From: an uncultured Psychrobacter sp. | Lineage (GTDB): Bacteria > Pseudomonadota > Gammaproteobacteria > Pseudomonadales > Moraxellaceae | Length of the DNA stretch: 64,000 bases | Assembly (NCBI GenBank): GCA_947495055.1 | Contig: CANLXO010000001.1 | Location: forward strand, 248,001-312,000 | Direction: 5' to 3' | Shown: positions 1 to 8,270 of the stretch, one piece after another | How the letters are laid out: every line of letters starts with the position of its first letter | Position numbering within the stretch: the first letter of the stretch is position 1 | Made by a program: the position numbers and the translations under genes | The notes under the pieces: generated by a model | What the model was told of the DNA's origin: nothing | The model's database searches: none | The model's input: only the letters and a program-made list of their open reading frames with translations

Positions 1-806
1 TCAAATTTATTCGGGGATGTGACAAACGGCAAGCCTGTTAGCTCTGCTAATTGCTCAGCTGCTTTTACCGCGTAATCAGGATGGGCGTTAAGACCAGTAC
101 CGACCGCTGTACCGCCTAATGGCAACTCATACAAGCCTTGTAGCGCGTTGTCGATACGAGTCAACGAATGATCAAGTTGGCTAACATAACCGCTGAACTC
201 TTGGCCTAGGGTCAAAGGTGTCGCGTCTTGTAAATGCGTACGCCCGATTTTGACGATGCTATCGAATTCTTTGGCTTTTTTATCTAGTGTGTCGCGTAGT
301 GCTTTTACCGCTGGGATAAGTAGGCTGTTAATTTGACGCGCCGCAGCGACACGAATAGCGGTTGGGAAGCTGTCGTTGGTCGATTGCGCGTGATTGACGT
401 GATCGTTGGGGTGAATCGGTGCGTAAGTGCCACGCTCAGAGCCTGCGATTTCATTGGCACGGTTGGCTAGGACTTCGTTCATGTTCATGTTCGACTGCGT
501 ACCCGAACCCGTCTGCCAAACGACTAATGGAAACTGATCGGTAAGACCGCCGTTGATGACTTCGTCAGCGGCTTGCACGATAAGATCACGCTTATCGCCT
601 TCGATACGCTCTAGGCTAGCATTAGTAATCGCAGCGGCCTTTTTGACTAATGCCATCGCCTCAATCATCGGACGCGGCAAGGTCTCACCGCCAATCTTGA
701 AGTTCTCACGGCTACGCTGGGTTTGCGCGCCCCAATAGGCGTCTGCTGGGACTTCGACATTGCCCATGGTATCTTTTTCGGTACGGGTGGCCTGATTTTG
801 TGACAT
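1..806 (-). CDS. fumC: Class II fumarate hydratase, N-terminal part (cut by the left edge)
   Basis: Interconverts fumarate and L-malate in the TCA cycle; cytoplasmic, oxygen-stable homotetramer. About 268 codons are visible from an ATG at 806 preceded by an AGAGGA ribosome site; the reading frame runs open off the left edge, so the C-terminal part, including the GSSxMPxKxNP signature loop, is outside. Visible family motifs are SGTQSN (about 101-106), HPNDHVN (132-138), STNDSFP (142-148) and [10 protein letters not shown] (188-197), whose His is the conserved active-site residue of FumC. It diverges from the 5-formyl-THF cyclo-ligase gene across about 227 bp. Identification is firm; aspartase is excluded by the overall match to FumC. 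Confidence 0.95.
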   Translation of the reverse strand, partial: MSQNQATRTEKDTMGNVEVPADAYWGAQTQRSRENFKIGGETLPRPMIEAMALVKKAAAITNASLERIEGDKRDLIVQAADEVINGGLTDQFPLVVWQTGSGTQSNMNMNEVLANRANEIAGSERGTYAPIHPNDHVNHAQSTNDSFPTAIRVAAARQINSLLIPAVKALRDTLDKKAKEFDSIVKIGRTHLQDATPLTLGQEFSGYVSQLDHSLTRIDNALQGLYELPLGGTAVGTGLNAHPDYAVKAAEQLAELTGLPFVTSPNKF

Positions 807-1033
807 AACGATCCTCTTTTATTAGTAGTTAATAAATGGTTTATCATAAAAAGTGCAACTAAAGCTGCACATAAGGAGAATAGGCTGTAAAGTGAGGTTA
901 TGATAGCATGGCTTATCATAAATTTCTCCAAGCCGATGCGAGTATTTATACTTACTAGACACTGAACAAATAGATACTAAGTAAAAGTGATTGATCGCCA
1001 CATATCTTTTTAACCAATACTGTAAATACTATT

Positions 1034-1909
1034 ATGACAACCAATCCACCTAGACGTCAGTTTACTCGCCTGCGCCGACGACTGACTGCTAATCAGCGCC
1101 GACAACTAGCTCGTGATGCTAGCCTACACTTAGTTAAACTCCAGCAGCGCTTGCCTGCCAACGCACGTATCGGTATTTATTACGACGGCTTTGGTGAGTT
1201 GCCGACTCAGCCGCTATTGGACTGGTGCCAGCGCTTAAACTATCAAGCGTACCTGCCTGTCGTTGGCTCATTAGGCAATGACGATAAACGCTTGCGCTTT
1301 GTGCCGATTTATCACTCCAAACTGCTCAATGTACCGACGCGCATCCATAGCTTAGGCATGCCGCAAAATCATAGTCGCAAATTACTTTGGGCAAGAGAAT
1401 TAGACGTCATTATCTGTCCGCTAGTAGCGGTTGATCGCGAAGGCAATCGGATGGGAATGGGTGGCGGTTTTTATGATACGACGCTGGGTAAAGCTTATCG
1501 TTCTGGTGCAAAAAAACCACTACGCGTGGGCTGGTGTTATGACTTTCAAGTAGTAGATAAGCTTGAGAGTCAACCGTGGGATGTGCCCTTAGATGGGTTG
1601 ATAACGCCAAGTGAGCTTAGGTGGTTTGATAATAATGCACAGATCAACACCAGTGCTAAAACGCCTAGCGCTGACGAAAAATCCTCTAGCGCGGATACGG
1701 TTGATACCTATTTGCAAACACTAGGCAATGATGACGCTAGGGAGATGCTTTATTACAGTCAAGAACAAAACTTTAGTTCTGATGAGCTATCAAGCGTTAT
1801 TAATGAGGCGCGTTTGAATGAGTTATTGGCGCAGAGTGATGAGTTTTTGAATAGTTTGGGTGATGAGATTGAGGGTTTTGAGGATGACTCTGATGAAGAT
1901 TACTATTAA
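1034..1909 (+). CDS. 5-formyltetrahydrofolate cyclo-ligase with long acidic C-terminal tail
   Basis: ATP-dependent conversion of 5-formyl-THF to 5,10-methenyl-THF (YgfA/MTHFS family), cytoplasmic folate salvage. The N-terminal basic helix (RRQFTRLRRRL...) is typical, and the family signature MGMGGGFYD lies at about 140-148, with the terminal PLDGLITP motif at about 185-192. The catalytic core ends near residue 198, the usual family length. A further 93 residues follow that are rich in Asp, Glu, Ser and Asn and end EGFEDDSDEDYY; nothing enzymatic is recognisable there. The next gene is convergent. The core call is secure; the tail has no assigned role. Confidence 0.9.
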   Translation: MTTNPPRRQFTRLRRRLTANQRRQLARDASLHLVKLQQRLPANARIGIYYDGFGELPTQPLLDWCQRLNYQAYLPVVGSLGNDDKRLRFVPIYHSKLLNVPTRIHSLGMPQNHSRKLLWARELDVIICPLVAVDREGNRMGMGGGFYDTTLGKAYRSGAKKPLRVGWCYDFQVVDKLESQPWDVPLDGLITPSELRWFDNNAQINTSAKTPSADEKSSSADTVDTYLQTLGNDDAREMLYYSQEQNFSSDELSSVINEARLNELLAQSDEFLNSLGDEIEGFEDDSDEDYY

Positions 1910-1925
1910 GAATATTGAATAACTT

Positions 1926-2020
1926 GTAGGGTGCGCCTCGCGCACCGATAGTCGAGATTAGTTTCTTTTTTGGTGCGCGAGGCGCACCCTACTCAGCTCT
2001 AAGCTGGGTTAAAAACCCAG
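1926..2020. repeat. Perfect 20-bp inverted repeat plus second small hairpin between convergent genes
   Basis: TAGGGTGCGCCTCGCGCACC at 1927-1946 is repeated exactly in inverted orientation at 1972-1991, separated by 25 nt. A second hairpin, CTGGGTT-AAA-AACCCAG, follows at 2004-2020. Both lie between the convergent cyclo-ligase and antiporter genes and could form a strong stem in either transcript. The GC-rich arms contrast with the AT-rich surroundings, which suggests an inserted palindromic element rather than an ordinary terminator; no U-tract follows the 20-bp stem. Confidence 0.75.
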
Positions 2021-2054
2021 CCTAAGCCAAAGCTAATTAAGCTTTTTCTACATC

Positions 2055-3428
2055 CTACAACACCATCGCCGCAATCCAACCGAACGTAAGTAGCGGAATA
2101 TTGTAATGCAAAAAGGTTGGCACGACGCTATCTCTAATATGATCATGCTGCCCATCAATGTTTAGACCCGACGTTGGCCCCAGTGTTGAATCAGACGCTG
2201 GCGAGCCGGCGTCCCCTAATGCACCAGCCGTTCCAATAATGGCGACGGTTGCCAATGGCGAAAACCCTAGCGAGATACACAGCGGTACGTAAATCGCAGC
2301 GATAATTGGAATGGTTGAGAATGACGAGCCGATACCCATGGTCACTACTAAGCCAATCCCCAGCATGACAAAAGCGGCAATCGCTTTATTCCCCGCAAAT
2401 AAGTTAGTCGCGCCATCAATCAGCGGGGCAATTTCGCCCGTCGCTTTCATCACCTCGGCAAAGCCTTGTGCGGTAATCATAATAAAGCCAATCATCGCCA
2501 TGAGTTTGATACCGTCATTAAAGACTGTATCGGCATCGCGCCATTTCACCACGCCTGTTGCCATAAACACCGCAAAGCCAAACATAGAACCCAGCAATAA
2601 CGAATCCGTGTATAGCTGCACGACAAAAGCGGTAACAATGGCAGCTAAGGCAATAAGCGTCTTTATCTTACTTGACGCTTGTGCATTTGCAGCAGTCTTG
2701 CCTAAATCATCATTTTTGACAACCGCATCGCGTGCATCTTTATCTATCGCAAGCTGCTGATACTGGCGCGGTTTGCGGTAACTGATAAATACGGCAGTCA
2801 GCAAACCGATAAACATACCGAGCGCTGGAATCGCCATGGCCTTGACTACAGAGATGTTAGCGATATCAATGCCTGCCTCGCCAACGTTTTTAAGCATGAT
2901 TTGATTGAGATAAATATCACCAAAGCCGTATGGGATAAACATATAAGTGGTGACCAAGCCAAAGGTCAACAGACAAGCAATCAAGCGTCTATCAATCTGC
3001 ATACGATTAAAAGCGAGTAATAATGGCGGTACCAGCAGTGGTATAAAGGCAATATGAATAGGAATGAGGTTTTGGCTAAAGCAGCTCATCATCACAAGCC
3101 CTGCAAACAGCGTGTACTTAATCATGCCGCCTGCTGTTATGCCTGAGCCTGCCGCGTCAATACGCTTGATGACTGCTCCTGCCAAAGATTGCGGCAACCC
3201 AGAATGCGCAATCGCTACTGCAAAAGCACCAAGTAGCGCATAAGACAGCGCGATTTGTGCGCCATTACGAATACCGTCTTGAAAAGCCGCTAAGGTATCA
3301 GTAATACCTAGACCCGCTATCAGCCCGCCTGCTAGCGCGCCAATGAGTAAGCTGAGCACCACATGCACGCGCGCCAGTGACAGCCCAAGCATAATGACGA
3401 CTGCCAATAATACTGCGTTGATTGCCAT
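2055..3428 (-). CDS. Na+/H+ antiporter family protein (YuiF/NhaC-like)
   Basis: A 457-residue inner-membrane protein with about 11-12 hydrophobic segments, matching the Na_H_antiport/NhaC superfamily as in Bacillus YuiF: an N-terminal hydrophobic hairpin with conserved LIGALAGGLIAGLG, a central segment CFSQNLIPIHIAFIPLLVPP, and a C-terminal GTAGALGDAGSPASDSTLG loop rich in small and acidic residues as in ion-translocating antiporters. The start at 3428 has AGGGG seven bases upstream. A hydrophilic loop at about 220-245 links the two halves. Likely exports Na+ (or imports an organic solute) against protons; the true substrate cannot be read from sequence. It diverges from lon. Confidence 0.75.
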   Translation of the reverse strand: MAINAVLLAVVIMLGLSLARVHVVLSLLIGALAGGLIAGLGITDTLAAFQDGIRNGAQIALSYALLGAFAVAIAHSGLPQSLAGAVIKRIDAAGSGITAGGMIKYTLFAGLVMMSCFSQNLIPIHIAFIPLLVPPLLLAFNRMQIDRRLIACLLTFGLVTTYMFIPYGFGDIYLNQIMLKNVGEAGIDIANISVVKAMAIPALGMFIGLLTAVFISYRKPRQYQQLAIDKDARDAVVKNDDLGKTAANAQASSKIKTLIALAAIVTAFVVQLYTDSLLLGSMFGFAVFMATGVVKWRDADTVFNDGIKLMAMIGFIMITAQGFAEVMKATGEIAPLIDGATNLFAGNKAIAAFVMLGIGLVVTMGIGSSFSTIPIIAAIYVPLCISLGFSPLATVAIIGTAGALGDAGSPASDSTLGPTSGLNIDGQHDHIRDSVVPTFLHYNIPLLTFGWIAAMVL

Positions 3429-3608
3429 GCTTTGCCCCTAAATATGTCATGTTGATAAAACTGGCTTACCTATCAAAATGTAGGCATATTAAAAGGGCGT
3501 CAGTTTACCTGATTTTGGCTCTAAAGCCTATGCGTAGAAACTGTCAGTTAAGAATGCGTCAAGGCGTTTTGCAGATATTACCTATCGTTAAGCCTGCTTG
3601 AGTATAAG

Positions 3609-3638
3609 CCTTGCAATTTTGCTTGCAAGCACCATTTA
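3609..3638 (+). promoter_or_regulatory. Candidate sigma-32 (heat-shock) promoter of lon
   Basis: CCTTGCAA (3609-3616) and CACCATTTA (3630-3638) are separated by 13 bp, close to the sigma-32 pattern CCCTTGAA/13-17 bp/CCCCATnTA. It lies 56 bp upstream of the lon ATG, which is a known heat-shock gene in E. coli. This is pattern matching by eye only. Confidence 0.4.
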
Positions 3639-3693
3639 TCTATACAGCAACCATGAACTTGACTTAACAAGTCTGGTGAACGAGGAAAAATAT

Positions 3694-6201
3694 ATGAGTG
3701 AATATAATATCGATAAAGACAATATCGACATCGATGTCTCGGCAGCCGTGCCAGAGACTGATGATACTACTATGGATACCAAGTCAGACCATTACTTACC
3801 GCTATTAGCGCTGCGTGATGTCGTGGTGTATCCGCACATGCAAATCGCCCTATTCGTCGGCCGCGCCCCGTCGGTCAAAGCTGTTGAATTAGCGCAAAGC
3901 GAATATGGCAATAAAGTCCTAGTCGTCGCGCAAAAAGACTCGCTGACTGAAGATATTGATCAAGACAACTTGTATCAGTACGGTACCGTGTGCCGCATCG
4001 TTAGCACGATGCCACATGATAGCGATGAGAATTGCATAAAGGTACTCATCGAAGGCGAATACCGTGCGCGCGTTGATACCTTAGAAGATCATGGCGAGCT
4101 ATTGATGGCAAGCTTTGAGCGTGCTGATATCGATGTCGCTATGGACGACAGTCAACAAAAAAATACCATCAAAGCCCTCACAAGCTTGTTTGAGAGCTAT
4201 GCTGATGCGCGCCTACGTAACGCGCGTGAGTTGACTCGCGTCGCCAAACGCATTGACGACTTACTTGAGCTGGTGTATTTCATCTCAACTCGCGTCTCAA
4301 TGGATTTGGAGGTCAAGCAGTCGTTCTTAGAAGACAATGACATCAAGACTCATATCAATACTTTGACTGAGTATCTGGTCAAGCAGAGCGCTGAGCAAAA
4401 TATCGAACAAGATATCCAAGACGCTGTGCGTCAGCAGATGGAAGACAACCAGCGCGAGTACTTCTTGAACGAAAAGATGAAAGCGATCAAGAATGAGCTA
4501 TCTGATATGAGCGACGGCGCGTTCGACGGTGAAGACGATGTGGGCGAGCTTGAGCTACGCCTAGCAGACGCCGACTTGCCAGAAGATGTGCGCAAAAAAG
4601 CGGAACAAGAGATGAAGAAGCTCAAGATGATGCCGCCGGCGTCCTCTGAGTCCTCGGTTGTGCGCAACTATATTGAGTGGATATTGGATACGCCGTGGAA
4701 TGCGACGACCAAAGTATCCATCAATTTAGAAAAAGCCAAAGCCACTCTAGATGAAGATCACTATGGTCTAAAAGATGTCAAAGATCGCATCTTAGAATAC
4801 CTCGCCGTTCAATCACGAGTGAAAAAGCTTCGCGGTCCGATTCTGTGTCTCGTCGGTCCTCCTGGTGTGGGTAAAACTTCACTCGGTGAGTCGATTGCAC
4901 GAGCAACGGGTCGTAAGTTTGTGCGTATGGCGCTCGGCGGCGTCCGTGATGAAGCGGAAATCCGTGGTCATCGCCGTACTTATATCGGTGCAATGCCAGG
5001 CAAAATCGTGCAATCGTTAGCGAAAGTAGAAGTCAAAAACCCGCTGTTTTTGTTAGATGAAGTGGACAAGATGGCGCAAGACTTCCGCGGCGATCCAGCA
5101 TCAGCGCTATTAGAAGTATTAGACCCCTCACAGAATGATACGTTCAACGACCATTATCTTGATATGGACTTGGACCTATCACAAGTGATGTTTATCTGTA
5201 CGGCTAACAGTATGGATATCCCGCCTGCCCTTCTGGACCGTATGGAGGTCATTCGTCTGCCGGGTTATACCGAAGAAGAAAAGGTCAATATCGCGCAGAA
5301 GTATCTGGTGCCAAAAGCGATCAAGCAAAATGGTCTCAAAGAAGGCGAGATTGAGATTGTCGAAGCAGCATTACATAGCATCGTACGCAGCTACACGCGT
5401 GAAGCAGGCGTGCGTAACCTTGAGCGTGAAGTCAACAAAATCTGCCGCAAAGTGGTTCGCGGTTCGGTTGAGACTCATGGTGCACGCGCACCGAAAAAAG
5501 ATAATCGTGAGCTGGTCGTTGTCGATGACAGTAATATCGATGACTATCTTGGCGTCCATCAGTTCGACTATGGTCTGGCTGAAAAAGACCCTGAGATTGG
5601 CCGCGTAACTGGTTTGGCTTGGACACAAGTCGGTGGTGAGCTATTGACTATCGAGGCCGTCGCGATGAAAGGTAAAGGTGAGCTTAGCTTTACAGGATCG
5701 CTTGGCGACGTTATGAAAGAGTCTATTCGAGCGGCAATGACTGTGGTTCGTGCTCGCGGTGATAGCTTAGGCATTGATTATGAGACGTTCAAAACGACTG
5801 ACGTCCATGTGCATATGCCAGAGGGTGCAACGCCAAAAGACGGTCCATCAGCGGGTGGTGCGCTAACGACAGCATTGGTCTCGGCGATAACTGGCATTGC
5901 AATTCGTCCTGATATTGCGATGACAGGTGAGATTACCTTGCGCGGCAAGATCCTGCGCATCGGCGGTCTCAAAGAGAAGCTACTAGCCGCGCATCGCGGC
6001 GGTATTAAGCATGTGTTGATTCCGGCGTCTAATGAGCGTGATTTGGCAGATATCCCTGATAACGTCAAAGAGGGTTTGACCATTCAGCCGGTAGCGACGA
6101 TTGATGAAGTGCTTAAAGTGGCTTTGGTCAGTATGCCAAAACCATTGAAGCCTGCTAAAGCGGTGGTTGATAAAACCTCAAGCAAAGCGTTACATAGTTA
6201 A
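3694..6201 (+). CDS. lon: ATP-dependent Lon protease
   Basis: Cytoplasmic AAA+ serine protease degrading misfolded and regulatory proteins. The start is set at the ATG at 3694, eight bases after a GAGGA ribosome site, giving 835 residues; the frame is open upstream to a TTG at 3598, but that region contains the putative promoter. Domain order: N-terminal LON substrate domain (from about 30, LLALRDVVVYPHM), Walker A GPPGVGKTS at 388-396, Walker B FLLDEVDKM near 451-459, and the protease domain with the catalytic Ser in DGPSAGG (Ser719) and Lys in GGLKEK (Lys762), 43 residues apart as in E. coli Lon. No clpP or clpX is adjacent. A clear terminator follows. Confidence 0.97.
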   Translation: MSEYNIDKDNIDIDVSAAVPETDDTTMDTKSDHYLPLLALRDVVVYPHMQIALFVGRAPSVKAVELAQSEYGNKVLVVAQKDSLTEDIDQDNLYQYGTVCRIVSTMPHDSDENCIKVLIEGEYRARVDTLEDHGELLMASFERADIDVAMDDSQQKNTIKALTSLFESYADARLRNARELTRVAKRIDDLLELVYFISTRVSMDLEVKQSFLEDNDIKTHINTLTEYLVKQSAEQNIEQDIQDAVRQQMEDNQREYFLNEKMKAIKNELSDMSDGAFDGEDDVGELELRLADADLPEDVRKKAEQEMKKLKMMPPASSESSVVRNYIEWILDTPWNATTKVSINLEKAKATLDEDHYGLKDVKDRILEYLAVQSRVKKLRGPILCLVGPPGVGKTSLGESIARATGRKFVRMALGGVRDEAEIRGHRRTYIGAMPGKIVQSLAKVEVKNPLFLLDEVDKMAQDFRGDPASALLEVLDPSQNDTFNDHYLDMDLDLSQVMFICTANSMDIPPALLDRMEVIRLPGYTEEEKVNIAQKYLVPKAIKQNGLKEGEIEIVEAALHSIVRSYTREAGVRNLEREVNKICRKVVRGSVETHGARAPKKDNRELVVVDDSNIDDYLGVHQFDYGLAEKDPEIGRVTGLAWTQVGGELLTIEAVAMKGKGELSFTGSLGDVMKESIRAAMTVVRARGDSLGIDYETFKTTDVHVHMPEGATPKDGPSAGGALTTALVSAITGIAIRPDIAMTGEITLRGKILRIGGLKEKLLAAHRGGIKHVLIPASNERDLADIPDNVKEGLTIQPVATIDEVLKVALVSMPKPLKPAKAVVDKTSSKALHS

Positions 6202-6225
6202 CCTTTAGCAATATAGTTGTTAGAG

Positions 6226-6257
6226 AGCCGCTTATCTTTGTGATAGGCGGCTTTTTT
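6226..6257 (+). terminator. Rho-independent terminator of lon
   Basis: AGCCGCTTATC (6226-6236) pairs with GATAGGCGGCT (6242-6252) across a 5-nt loop and is followed by a T-run; it starts 24 bp after the lon stop. Confidence 0.85.
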
Positions 6258-6330
6258 GTGACAATAATAAAAATAATCTTTTTGAATTCTTGTGCTATAT
6301 TTTAGACAAATGTTTATTGAGTAATAAAAA

Positions 6331-7434
6331 ATGACTCTTAGTCGAATTTTTCTATCAATTGTTTTAGGTATTTTGTCAGCAGCCCCTTTAGCAGGATGTC
6401 AAAATTCTGTTGACGTACCTAACGCTATAAGTTCAATAGCAAACCTGTCAAGCTTAATGGATCAAACGCAGCCTAGTGCTGAGGTGATAGCGATTCAAAA
6501 GCTCAAAATTATCGGTCCATTGCCGCCTAAGCCAAGCTATCTACAACCTTCTTACACCACTTTGAATAGTTACCTTTGGCAATTAATTGAGGTCGTCGAT
6601 GAGCAAGGCACTCGTACACCAATAGAAGTTGATCCACATCTATTTATGGAGGTACGTCCAAATAATTTAGTGTTTTATAACGATTGCCGTCACTATCTTT
6701 TCAGGTTTTCTGACGATTCAGCAGGCGATTTTCCTTATAGAATCTCTAACGATTTTTCATTACTAAACAGTTGTTATGAGTATAAAGATGCAGATAATTA
6801 TAAATTCAACAACAACAACGCAGACCTTGTTCAATCAGGTTTAAAAAACACTTTGATATATACCAGTCGCGACGGTTTTGGATTTAAACTTCTATCAGCA
6901 ACACCCAACGTAGCTACCCTTGACTTACGCATTGATGGTGGTAAGACTTTGCTTTGGCAGGGCCATATAAAACCGATAGCACCGACGAACACTCTGTCCG
7001 TCACATATGAATTTTTACAAAGCTATAAATGGCGTCTGGTTAGTGCTGTAAATAATGAACAGCAACCTATAACTGAGTTAAATTATGATGACATTTTAGT
7101 TAATGCACGTTTCTTTAATCTATCATACGATGACAAGCATTATGCAGGCTTTAGCACTGGTTGCAATGGCGTTGGCGGTCCGTATATTTTGACCCATGAT
7201 AATATATTATTGATCGGCTCAGGTTCGCAAACTATGATGGGTTGTAATCCCAACCGCGAAGCTGCTGAGGATAAAATCAAGGCGCTTGAGTTATCAAGTC
7301 GTAGTCAATTATCACTTAATAAGTACTCAAATGCAGACAAAGGTAGTGGTGGAAATTCTCTTTACTTACTGACTCAAAAACTAGATACTGGCGAGACGCT
7401 TATTTGGAAGAATGAGATAGAGAAATTGCGGTAA
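6331..7434 (+). CDS. META/HslJ-domain lipoprotein, probably two repeats
   Basis: A 367-residue secreted lipoprotein: signal peptide with lipobox PLAGC (Cys23), then two roughly 130-residue halves that each start with a short YLWQL or YKWRL-type strand. The second half carries the META/HslJ hallmark GCNGVGGPY (about 277-285) and the downstream MMGC motif; the first half keeps paired cysteines (NDCRHY and NSCYEY) in similar positions, so it looks like a diverged copy. META-domain proteins are linked to heat-shock or novobiocin tolerance (HslJ), but the molecular role is unknown. Codon use is more AT-rich than its neighbours. The start ATG has no strong ribosome site. Confidence 0.7.
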   Translation: MTLSRIFLSIVLGILSAAPLAGCQNSVDVPNAISSIANLSSLMDQTQPSAEVIAIQKLKIIGPLPPKPSYLQPSYTTLNSYLWQLIEVVDEQGTRTPIEVDPHLFMEVRPNNLVFYNDCRHYLFRFSDDSAGDFPYRISNDFSLLNSCYEYKDADNYKFNNNNADLVQSGLKNTLIYTSRDGFGFKLLSATPNVATLDLRIDGGKTLLWQGHIKPIAPTNTLSVTYEFLQSYKWRLVSAVNNEQQPITELNYDDILVNARFFNLSYDDKHYAGFSTGCNGVGGPYILTHDNILLIGSGSQTMMGCNPNREAAEDKIKALELSSRSQLSLNKYSNADKGSGGNSLYLLTQKLDTGETLIWKNEIEKLR

Positions 7435-7611
7435 GAGACTTTCAAACCCATACAATACTTACACTTATTAACCGATTGTTGCGCTACTAGTGAATAACTA
7501 TATCCAAGTCTTAGCTATACTGACTTCGACATTAACACTCTGTCTCATACCTTTATGACCAGAGACAATTAATAAAATTCTAAATCAACAAATAAACAAT
7601 TGGAGAAAATA

Positions 7612-8169
7612 ATGAATAAGACAATGCTTGCAAGTGCCCTACTATGCGGTTCAGCTTTAGCGATGACAGGTTGCCAAACGGTTCAAGATCAATTACAAAC
7701 GGGCAATCCATTAGCTCAGCCTACGCTTAAATCTACGGTCAATACCGTTGATGGTAACGACACTGAAGTAGGACAAATGTTCTTACGTCCTGTTGATGGT
7801 GGCGTTCAAGTTTACGGTAAACTTATGAACATGGCACCTGGTAAGACAGTCGCTCTACATATTCATGAGACAGGTAGCTGCGCTATGAATGGTAAAGCTG
7901 CTGGTGGTCACTTCAACCCTGACAACTATCCACATTCTAACCCTGATGATATGATGGGTCACGCTGGTGATCTACCAAACATTACTGCTAACGAAGACGG
8001 TGTTGCTACTATTAATTTCGTTAATAAGCAAATAACAGCGACGCCAGCTGGCAAGTACAGTGTCAACCGTCTAGCATTTATCGTACATAGCAATGCAGAT
8101 GATTATGTGACTCAGCCAGCAGGTAATTCTGGTACGCGTATCGCTTGTGGTGTTATTGGCGCGGCATAA
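7612..8169 (+). CDS. sodC: Cu/Zn superoxide dismutase, lipoprotein-like
   Basis: Converts superoxide to hydrogen peroxide and oxygen in the periplasm. The ATG at 7612 follows GGAGA by five bases and gives 185 residues. The signal peptide ends in a lipobox-like MTGC (Cys21), so it is probably membrane-anchored. All metal ligands are present: His83 and His85 (HIH), bridging His100 (GGHFNP), His108, His117, Asp120 (GHAGDLPN) and His159. The spacing 100/108/117/120 matches human SOD1 63/71/80/83. The disulfide cysteines are Cys90 and Cys179, and Arg176 corresponds to the active-site arginine. It is a stand-alone gene between terminators. Confidence 0.92.
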   Translation: MNKTMLASALLCGSALAMTGCQTVQDQLQTGNPLAQPTLKSTVNTVDGNDTEVGQMFLRPVDGGVQVYGKLMNMAPGKTVALHIHETGSCAMNGKAAGGHFNPDNYPHSNPDDMMGHAGDLPNITANEDGVATINFVNKQITATPAGKYSVNRLAFIVHSNADDYVTQPAGNSGTRIACGVIGAA

Positions 8170-8220
8170 TTACACTTAGCTTCATTAAAACATTTAGCTC
8201 TATTGAATTTTAGATAAACA

Positions 8221-8250
8221 AAAACCTCTTAGCTCGCTAAGAGGTTTTTT
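8221..8250. terminator. Bidirectional terminator between sodC and topA
   Basis: AAAACCTCTTAGC, a short TCG loop and CTAAGAGGTTTTTT form a symmetric hairpin with A-tract and T-tract flanks, serving the two convergent genes. Confidence 0.9.
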
Positions 8251-8270
8251 AGTGTCTGCACAAAAAATAG

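Noticed and set aside
807..1033. Possible 6S RNA upstream of the cyclo-ligase gene
   Set aside because: 6S RNA often lies next to ygfA in gammaproteobacteria, but I see no long interrupted hairpin or conserved 6S ends in this 227-bp interval.
3598..3693. Extended N-terminus of Lon from a TTG start
   Set aside because: The strong GAGGA site before the ATG at 3694, and a promoter-like sequence in the extension, favour the shorter start.
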